From positions 1 to 25,837 of IMG/VR virus record IMGVR_UViG_3300042364_000576: a stretch of DNA of 25,837 bases; one strand, written 5' to 3'. The notes under the pieces are model-generated. The model made no database searches. It worked only from the letters and a program-made list of their open reading frames with translations, and was not told the DNA's origin. This document shows, piece by piece, positions 18,428 to 25,837 of this stretch. Source of the DNA: a virus. Positions within the stretch are counted from its first letter, which is position 1. Every line of letters starts with the position of its first letter. A program made the position numbers and the translations under genes.

Positions 18428-21400
18428 ATGACACAGACAAGGGTAAAGACGAGTTTAATTGTTGAAAATCAAGTTCCCTCTTATATAAGAGATGAATTTC
18501 CCATGTTTGTTGAGTTTTTATCTCAATATTACAGATCTTTGGAATATCAGAGTGGCCCATCTGATATTTTACAAAATATAGATCGATATGTAAAATTAGA
18601 AAATCTTACAAATTTAATTGAATCCACTACTTTATCTGCAGACATTGAGTTTTTTGATACGACAATATCCGTTGATTCTACAAGTGGATTTCCTGATTCA
18701 TATGGATTACTTTTAATTAATAATGAGATCATCACATATGAATCAAAAACATCAACAACATTTGTTAATTGTATTCGAGGATTTGTAGGAACTACATCAT
18801 ATCAAGATCCTGCAAATTATGATCAACTTGTTTTTTCAGATTCTGAAGTAGCAGAGCATTCTTCTGGAGAAACTGTTACAAATTTAAGTGTTCTTTTCCT
18901 AAAAGAATTTTTTACAAAAGTTAAAAATCAAGTTGCTCCTGGATTTGAAGTCAGAGAATTATATTCAGAATTAAACGAATCCTTTTTTATTACTCGTATA
19001 AAAGATTTTTATTCTTCCAAGGGATCTGATAAGTCTTTTAAAATTCTTTTCTCAGCTCTTTATGGGGAATCTGTATCTGTAATTAAACCAAGAGATTATT
19101 TAATTCAACCATCGGATGCCCAATACTATATCACCAAAGATCATGTTGTCGAGGCAATTTCTGGTGATCCTATGAGTCTCTCTGGATCAACTTTGATTCA
19201 AGACAAAACAGATTTTATTGCTGGAGCTAAAAGAACAATTTCAAAAGTAGAAAGAATACTTAGAGGTGAAAGAGAATATTATATTATTAGTCTTGATTAT
19301 GATCAAGAAAAAGATGTTAACGTTTCTGATTATAATTTTGGAGAATTTGCAATTCATCCAAAAACACAAATAGTAACAACTGCAGGAATTGGTGTTACAA
19401 CACTTGATGTGGATTCTACCGTAGGATTCCCAGAATCTGGAACATTAATAGCATTGGTTGCAGATGATACCACAATTTCGATTACTTATAGTGAAAAAAC
19501 ACTCAATCAATTTTTAGGGTGCTCTGGAGTAACTTCAGAACTCTCAGCATCTCAAGAAATTGCTCTTGACGCATATGCTTATGGAATGGTTGGTATTTCA
19601 ACAGATAATGTGGTGAAAGTTAGAATCACTGGCGTATTGTCAGATTTGCAAATTTTAGATGATAATTATTATCAAGAAAAAAATGATGCAATTCAAATTA
19701 AAACATTAGGATCAAAACTAGATTCACCTAAAGCAAATAATTGGTTTTTTAATGTATCCGCACGGTATGATGTTAAAAGTTTAGAATTACTTGATATTTC
19801 AAATTTTACGTATAAGGTAAATCTTTTTGACGAGCACGATTTTGTAATTGGTGATTCAATTACACTTATTTCTTCAGATAGTAGAGAGTTTTATGGAAGT
19901 ATAATTCCAGAAAATATTACTTCAATTTTTACTTCCAATGTTTCTGGATTTGATAATAAAACTTCATTTAATATTTCTGGGCAGGGCCAATTAAGCGCAA
20001 ATTCTTTTTATACTGTCAGAAAAAATATTTCAAAGGTATCTACAACAAATTATGCTGAAATCGAAAGATTTTCTTCTAATATTCAAAACATTTACACAGA
20101 TTTACATGATTCGTTATATTTAGCTGCAAATTCTTTACCAACATATTTTAATAGACCATTAACAATTACTGATCGTACAATTACTTTTTCTGGAACTTTT
20201 TCTGGAACTCAATTAGTAATTGGAACTCATGGACTATTAACTGGTGATGCGATTGTTTATAATCCTACTGATAGTTCAAATAAATTAGATTTGATTAAAG
20301 GGATTTATTTTGTAAAGAGAATTAATTCTACAACGATATCTCTTGCAAGAAGTCGTCAAAATATTTACACTCAAAATTATATTTCAATAACAGGAACAGT
20401 TACTAATAATAAATTTTTCTTCTTTGAATTTTCTGATAGATCTTTAAATCTTGAAAGAGTAAAACCACAAAAACTTATTCGAAAATTATCAACCCCAATT
20501 AATGATGGATTGGAATATGAAACGGAAGGACATACGGGAATTTTTGTTAATGGTGTAGAATTATCAAATTATAAGTCAAGCGATTTAATTTATTATGGTT
20601 CGATTTTAAGAATAATACCGACTTCTCCAGGATCTGGATACGATCTAATGAGTCCACCAGTTTTAACAATTTCCGATGATTTGGGAACTGGAGCTGTTGC
20701 AATTTGCACAGTAACTGGTGCATTAAATCGAGTTGATATTGTTGATCCGGGTTTTGATTATCTAGAAGATCCAATTATCACTATTACTGGTGGTGGAGGA
20801 ACAGGTGCAATCGTAAAACCAAATCTAATAGAATTTGATCACTCTGCAACATTTAATTCATCTGCCTCTTCTTCACAAGTCAATACCATAAATGATACTA
20901 TTGGGTTTGGAACTTTTCATAAATTTAGAGACTCTGAAGAAGTCATTTATGATACTCAAGGAGAAAGTAATGTCGGCGGTATTACAACCGGAGCAAAATA
21001 TTATGTTTCCGTTCAAAACGGGACAACAATTAAATTGCATAATACTTTGACAGATGCTTCTGTAGGTATTAACACAATTAATTTATCCTCTTTTGGAACT
21101 GGAAATCATAGATTTTTATCAGTAAATAAGAAAAAGAAAATTGGATCAGTATCAGTAATAGAGAGTGGCACTGGATATGTAAGTAGTGGATCATCTATTC
21201 AATTAACAATTAAAGGTAGAATTGGTGTTTCAACCTTAACAGGACAAAATTTCAATGCAGTTTTAAAACCGATTTTTAGAGGAGAAATCACCTCAGTTTC
21301 TATTATTTCTGCTGGATCTGAATATGGTGATGAAGAAATCTTAAATTATCAAAGACAACCAACATTCACTTTAAACAGTGGATCTGGAGCTCAGTTGGTA

Positions 21401-24400
21401 ACGGTTGTATCTGATGGAAAAATCAAACAAGTTTTTGTAACCAATAATGGAAGCGGTTATAATTCTCCTCCAAATTTGGTTATTAATAGCACTACTGGAT
21501 CTGGTGCTGTTCTTACACCAATTATTAATAATGGTCAATTAGTTGAAGTAAAAGTTATATTTGAAGGAAACGGATATTCTGAAGGAACGGATATTGATGT
21601 TATACCTGCTGGAGCAGGAGCATTATTTGAAGCATCTTTAACATCTTGGAGAGTTGATACGGTACAAAGATTATTACAATCAAATCAAATACCATCCGAT
21701 GATGGAATTCTTCAAAGATCATTGAAAGATTCTTATGGACTTCAGTATACCCATTCATATGCCGCAAGATCTTTAAGAATCTCTTCACTTGCAACACAAT
21801 TTATTGCAGAAACTCCAATTTTTGTATCAGACTTACAAACTTCTGCAGGAGCTGAAATTGAATCATCCACACACTCTCCTATTATTGGTTGGGCATTTGA
21901 TGGAAATCCAATTTATGGACCATATGGATTTGATTCCTCTGGTATTGTTAAGAGAATGGTTTCTGGATATACTATATCATTAAGTCCAGATAGACCAAGC
22001 ACTTTATTATATCCTTCCGGATATTTCGTTGAAGATTATATTTTTACAAACAGTGGAGATTTAGATGAACACAATGGAAAATTTGGACCAACTCCTGAAT
22101 TTCCAGATGGAGTCTATGCCTATTTTGCTACTATAAATTCTATAAATGATTCCACTGGGCCATTTGCATCATTTAGAAGACCAGTGTTCCCATATATTAT
22201 TGGAAACACTTATAAATCAAAACCAATAGCGTTTAATTATTTGGCTTCATCAAATCAAGATGAAATTGATATAAATGCTCAAGGTTGGAGTAGAAACACA
22301 TATCCATATCACTTTACTAACGCTAGAAGTTATTATGATTTTGCCATAGACTCAAATAAAATTAAAAAGCAATTATCGATTGTAAAAAATACAACAAGAT
22401 CTGGAATTGATTCTATTGGTATCGTAACTGGAGGGACAAACTATCAAGTTGGTGATCAAATTGTTTTTGATAATACTGGAACTGGTGGTTTTGGCATTTC
22501 GGCAGAAGTTTCTTTCCTTGAAGGAAAAGAAGTAAACAATGTTGGAATTGCAACTTCTGTAATTGAAGGAGTTCAAATGATTCCCGTATCTAATGGAAAG
22601 CAGTTCATTGGATATACAACTAATCCACATACTTACAATAATAATGACTTGGTAAGTTTTACATCAACTGGAATTAGCACCAGTGGAAAAATAAAAGTAG
22701 TTATTAATGAGTTGTTATTATCTACTGGAGTTGGTTCTACAGGATATACCGGAATTGTAACATACTTCAATGTAAATGGCAATTTGAATGTTGTAAAAGA
22801 AAACGACATATACCAAATTCTTGGAGAACAAGTAAAAATTCTTAACGTAGATACTCTCTCATCAAGAGTTAGAGTTTTACGCAGTTATAATCAAACGCAA
22901 GGTATGACAACAATTGCTGCTGGAGTAGCAATTACCGAAAGAACCAGACGATTTGAATTGGCATTTGGAATTTCGACTTCTACATTTAATTTACAATTAA
23001 ACAAGCAAATATATTTTGATCCTAAAGAAACTGTTGGATTGGGAACAATTGCTGGTCCTGGAATAGGATATAGTTTAAGTTTTACAAATCCTGGAGCTGG
23101 AATAACTCAAATTAATATTCCAACCAGAGCTTTATGGATACCAAAACATGGTTTGGAAACTGGAACAGAATTGATATATGCTGACAATGGTGGAACTGCA
23201 GTTTCAATATCTACAGATGGAGTATCAAGTTATCAACTTTCAAATAATTCTTCCGTTTATGTTGCAAGACTTGGAGATAATTTAATTGGTATATCAACAA
23301 TTAAAGTTGGACTTGGAACTACCGGTTCTTTTGTGGGAATTGCAACAACTGCTTCTTTACTTTATTTCACAAATGTTGGAACTGGAAACTCTCATAGTTT
23401 TACTACAAACTATCAAAATACTTTAAAAGGAACAACGACTAGAAATTTAGTCACAGTTTCTCTTGCTGCAACTCATGGACTTGAAATAGGAGATTCTGTT
23501 AAAGTTTCAGTTCTTCCTGGAGTTGTAACAAGTTTATATTCTGGAACCTATGAGATTGTTTCTACATCATCTACTCAATTTGCATATACAATTTTAAGTT
23601 ATCCAGAGGCATCAAGTTATTCATCCTCCAATGGGGAATTGAAATATCAAACTACATCCGGAACTGCTTATGGTCCAATTCATCAAGCAAAATTAAAATC
23701 AAAAGGTCTATCATATAGAACTCTTCCATATATTGAATCAATAACAACAGGTATTGGAACAAATGCAGTTTTAGTTCCATATGGCACTGGTATTGGGTCT
23801 ATTAATAGAGTTGAAATTCAAGATATTGGATTTGACTATCCTTCAGATTTAAGTTTAAGGCCAACAGCAAAAATTCCAGAAATTTTAGAAGTAAACAATT
23901 TATTTTCAATTAAATCCATAGGAGTTACTTCAGTTGGAAGAAACTATATTGTAGCACCAGACTTAATTGTTATTGATCGTTTAACAAGAGAAATTGATCA
24001 AGGTGTTGATTTAGAATATAATCTTGGAGATACTCAAGTTTCTATTCTAAAAAATTCAAGATCTGTCAATAAAGAAACTTCAATAGTTTTTCCAATAAAC
24101 AATAGTAATGGTGTTGGAATCAGTACGATTAGATTTATTTCTGCAAGTAAAGATGTTGTCGTAACACTTGGATCCAGTTTTAGTAATGTCGCAGATTTCC
24201 CCTTTGCAATTGGAGATAAAATTTTAATTGAAAATATTAGTGTTGGTATTGGATCGACTGCCAAAGGATATAATTCAGAAGCCTATGGATATGAGTCCTT
24301 TACAATTGTCAATATAGATCCAAATATTGGTGGAATTGGAGCAACGGTTTCCTATAACTTAACTGGAAGACTATCTTTAACAGAAATTCCAGGAAACTAT

Positions 24401-25837
24401 GATCCAATTAATTCTGCAGGAAGAATAATTGCGGAAAGAGATCTTCCATCATTTTCAATTGAGTATCAAAGAAATGAATTTTTTGATGGAGAAAATGTAT
24501 TTTCACAATCATCCAGTGGAGTTATAGAAAATTGGGATGAAAATAATAATACCGTAAGAGTCTCTACAAATCAAGGATTTGTGCAAGGTGATACTTTAGT
24601 CGGTGAATCTTCTAAAACTGAGGCCGTAATTAATCGAGTAATTAGTTTTGATTCAATCTATAATGTCAAATCAAATTCAATAGTTAAAAAAGGTTGGCAA
24701 CAGCAAACCGGATTTTTAAATAATGATCTTCAAAAAATTGCAGATAATGATTACTATCAATATTTTTCATATTCTATCAAAACAAATACTCCATTTAGTG
24801 ACTGGGATGATGTAGTAGATGATTTAAATCACCCCGCAGGATTTAAAAAATTTGCAGATCTTCAAGTTGTATCTTCTCCAGATTCAATTGGAATTGGAAC
24901 AACCGCAGAAATGGAAATTGCCACTTTGGCCGAATTGGATTCTACAATCGATACTCACTGTATATCAGATTTTGATCTTGTAACAGAAAATAATATTTTT
25001 GTTAGTAATAGATTTGCCTCAAATCAAATTAACTTCAATTCAGCGATTCTACAAGATTATTTTGAGTCGGTTGGAAATAGGGTTCTTAATATTGATGATC
25101 TTTCTCCACAATTTAATAGTAATCCTAGATCAACTCCGTTTTCAACGATTGACGCATTTACATTATCCGATAATCGTTATAGAAAATATATTACATTTGT
25201 AAGAGATTTAGTTTTACCAGAACAAAATCAAGTACTATTGACATCATTACTTCACGATAGTAATTTTGGTTATTTGAATCAATATGGAAAAATTTTCAAT
25301 CAAGATGATTTGGGAACCTTTGATTTTAGTATCGCTGGTACTGAAGGTGCTTTAGTATTTTATCCTGTTTTTTCAGAAGAAAATAATTATGATATTTCAT
25401 TCTCAAGTATTAACGTTTCTGACGTAGTTTCATCCACTGGAGAATATAACCTTGGAAATATTGTCAATATTAAATCTTCAACTGTAACGATTCCTGTTGG
25501 TGTTAGCACTGCAACTACAATTGTTGGAATTGCATCTACGTATAGGGCTTCTAAAGTTTATGTTGTAATTGGAGCAACAGATGGTTCTTTCTATGAAGTC
25601 GATGAAATTAGCGTTCTCCATAATGGAACTGATGTAGAGTTCTTAGAATATGGGCAGTTAACAACTGGTAACTTATCTTCTTTCAGTTCACCAGGAATTG
25701 GAACATACAATGCGTATTTGTCTGGATCCAATTTAAACATTGATTTAACTCCAGATGTTGGATTATCTACAGCACACTTTGTAAATACTGTTCGCGTTTC
25801 AATTGCAAATTCATCTGCAGTTGGAGTGGGAACAACT
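18428..25837 (+). CDS. Giant virion structural protein in gp7 position, with YHYH domain; 3' end outside window
   Basis: ATG at 18428 opens a frame that runs without a stop for 2470 codons to the window edge, far beyond T4 gp7 (1032 aa). The start VENQVPSYIRDEFPMFVEFL plus its place behind gp6 suggests the wedge-initiator gene as enlarged in cyanomyoviruses. Features: a first region to about residue 250; PGFDY or NGSGY-type repeats (GxGYxxPPxxxI...GTGA) near 735-1060 and again near 1795-1850; and a YHYH domain with GWAFDGNPIYGPYG (1154-1167) and LDEHNG (1212-1217) ending PDGVYAYF. The rest is Ser, Thr, Ile, Gly and Asn-rich beta-type sequence with many VGIGT or GIST stretches. It probably forms baseplate or fibre-like parts. 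Whether it is one polypeptide or is cut later cannot be seen. Confidence 0.85.
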   Translation, partial: MTQTRVKTSLIVENQVPSYIRDEFPMFVEFLSQYYRSLEYQSGPSDILQNIDRYVKLENLTNLIESTTLSADIEFFDTTISVDSTSGFPDSYGLLLINNEIITYESKTSTTFVNCIRGFVGTTSYQDPANYDQLVFSDSEVAEHSSGETVTNLSVLFLKEFFTKVKNQVAPGFEVRELYSELNESFFITRIKDFYSSKGSDKSFKILFSALYGESVSVIKPRDYLIQPSDAQYYITKDHVVEAISGDPMSLSGSTLIQDKTDFIAGAKRTISKVERILRGEREYYIISLDYDQEKDVNVSDYNFGEFAIHPKTQIVTTAGIGVTTLDVDSTVGFPESGTLIALVADDTTISITYSEKTLNQFLGCSGVTSELSASQEIALDAYAYGMVGISTDNVVKVRITGVLSDLQILDDNYYQEKNDAIQIKTLGSKLDSPKANNWFFNVSARYDVKSLELLDISNFTYKVNLFDEHDFVIGDSITLISSDSREFYGSIIPENITSIFTSNVSGFDNKTSFNISGQGQLSANSFYTVRKNISKVSTTNYAEIERFSSNIQNIYTDLHDSLYLAANSLPTYFNRPLTITDRTITFSGTFSGTQLVIGTHGLLTGDAIVYNPTDSSNKLDLIKGIYFVKRINSTTISLARSRQNIYTQNYISITGTVTNNKFFFFEFSDRSLNLERVKPQKLIRKLSTPINDGLEYETEGHTGIFVNGVELSNYKSSDLIYYGSILRIIPTSPGSGYDLMSPPVLTISDDLGTGAVAICTVTGALNRVDIVDPGFDYLEDPIITITGGGGTGAIVKPNLIEFDHSATFNSSASSSQVNTINDTIGFGTFHKFRDSEEVIYDTQGESNVGGITTGAKYYVSVQNGTTIKLHNTLTDASVGINTINLSSFGTGNHRFLSVNKKKKIGSVSVIESGTGYVSSGSSIQLTIKGRIGVSTLTGQNFNAVLKPIFRGEITSVSIISAGSEYGDEEILNYQRQPTFTLNSGSGAQLVTVVSDGKIKQVFVTNNGSGYNSPPNLVINSTTGSGAVLTPIINNGQLVEVKVIFEGNGYSEGTDIDVIPAGAGALFEASLTSWRVDTVQRLLQSNQIPSDDGILQRSLKDSYGLQYTHSYAARSLRISSLATQFIAETPIFVSDLQTSAGAEIESSTHSPIIGWAFDGNPIYGPYGFDSSGIVKRMVSGYTISLSPDRPSTLLYPSGYFVEDYIFTNSGDLDEHNGKFGPTPEFPDGVYAYFATINSINDSTGPFASFRRPVFPYIIGNTYKSKPIAFNYLASSNQDEIDINAQGWSRNTYPYHFTNARSYYDFAIDSNKIKKQLSIVKNTTRSGIDSIGIVTGGTNYQVGDQIVFDNTGTGGFGISAEVSFLEGKEVNNVGIATSVIEGVQMIPVSNGKQFIGYTTNPHTYNNNDLVSFTSTGISTSGKIKVVINELLLSTGVGSTGYTGIVTYFNVNGNLNVVKENDIYQILGEQVKILNVDTLSSRVRVLRSYNQTQGMTTIAAGVAITERTRRFELAFGISTSTFNLQLNKQIYFDPKETVGLGTIAGPGIGYSLSFTNPGAGITQINIPTRALWIPKHGLETGTELIYADNGGTAVSISTDGVSSYQLSNNSSVYVARLGDNLIGISTIKVGLGTTGSFVGIATTASLLYFTNVGTGNSHSFTTNYQNTLKGTTTRNLVTVSLAATHGLEIGDSVKVSVLPGVVTSLYSGTYEIVSTSSTQFAYTILSYPEASSYSSSNGELKYQTTSGTAYGPIHQAKLKSKGLSYRTLPYIESITTGIGTNAVLVPYGTGIGSINRVEIQDIGFDYPSDLSLRPTAKIPEILEVNNLFSIKSIGVTSVGRNYIVAPDLIVIDRLTREIDQGVDLEYNLGDTQVSILKNSRSVNKETSIVFPINNSNGVGISTIRFISASKDVVVTLGSSFSNVADFPFAIGDKILIENISVGIGSTAKGYNSEAYGYESFTIVNIDPNIGGIGATVSYNLTGRLSLTEIPGNYDPINSAGRIIAERDLPSFSIEYQRNEFFDGENVFSQSSSGVIENWDENNNTVRVSTNQGFVQGDTLVGESSKTEAVINRVISFDSIYNVKSNSIVKKGWQQQTGFLNNDLQKIADNDYYQYFSYSIKTNTPFSDWDDVVDDLNHPAGFKKFADLQVVSSPDSIGIGTTAEMEIATLAELDSTIDTHCISDFDLVTENNIFVSNRFASNQINFNSAILQDYFESVGNRVLNIDDLSPQFNSNPRSTPFSTIDAFTLSDNRYRKYITFVRDLVLPEQNQVLLTSLLHDSNFGYLNQYGKIFNQDDLGTFDFSIAGTEGALVFYPVFSEENNYDISFSSINVSDVVSSTGEYNLGNIVNIKSSTVTIPVGVSTATTIVGIASTYRASKVYVVIGATDGSFYEVDEISVLHNGTDVEFLEYGQLTTGNLSSFSSPGIGTYNAYLSGSNLNIDLTPDVGLSTAHFVNTVRVSIANSSAVGVGTT

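Noticed and set aside
21789-25202. Small + strand frames at 21789-21983 and 24999-25202
   Set aside because: They are out-of-frame shadows of the giant structural gene, with low-complexity Leu-rich translations.

Overview
The window looks like part of the genome of a T4-like marine cyanophage (a cyanomyovirus infecting Synechococcus or Prochlorococcus). Three things point to this. A baseplate block at the right end (gp25-like, gp6-like, then a very large gp7-position structural protein) is in T4-type order. T4-type late promoter motifs (TATAAATA, AATAAATA, CTAAATA) sit in front of several operons. Nearly every gene is on the + strand, is small, and overlaps its neighbour by 1-14 bases. No tRNA, CRISPR array, insertion sequence or integrase was seen.

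Layout. (1) 2-3515: a tightly coupled operon of small unknown proteins leading into a flavin-dependent (tryptophan-type) halogenase and a DUF6445-like Fe(II)/2-oxoglutarate oxygenase whose start overlaps the halogenase stop. (2) 3521-4292: a late-promoter unit with a conserved 55-aa protein, an AbrB/SpoVT-fold protein and an unknown. (3) 4282-13039: an accessory or early region of about 30 very small proteins. It is cut into units by a recurring intergenic module: a hairpin that often contains the stop codon, then a sigma70-like promoter whose -10 runs into an invariant TGGCCA palindrome, usually followed by a conserved leader with GAGAGGA. Nine copies of the promoter core were found. This region also holds a ligase-like KxDG nucleotidyltransferase coupled to a second Fe(II)/2OG oxygenase, a solitary HicA-like protein, and a possible antisense gene flanked by hairpins. 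(4) 13040-14276: a repeat-rich leader, then a late operon with a 27-aa peptide, a six-cysteine zinc-ribbon-like protein and a second DUF6445-like oxygenase. (5) 14288-16067: a small unknown, a GT-A-type glycosyltransferase-like protein and four small proteins. (6) 16111-25837: the baseplate genes. The last reading frame is at least 2470 codons, carries a YHYH domain and runs off the window.

How the genes may work together: the right-hand structural block is late, while the 4.3-13.0 kb region looks like early host-takeover genes read by host RNA polymerase. The halogenase, three Fe(II)/2OG oxygenases, the glycosyltransferase-like protein and the ligase-like protein form an unusually dense set of modifying enzymes. 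The best candidates for something undescribed are the halogenase-oxygenase pair, the ligase-like/oxygenase pair and the repeated hairpin-promoter module. All function calls were made by eye from motifs and order; no database was searched.
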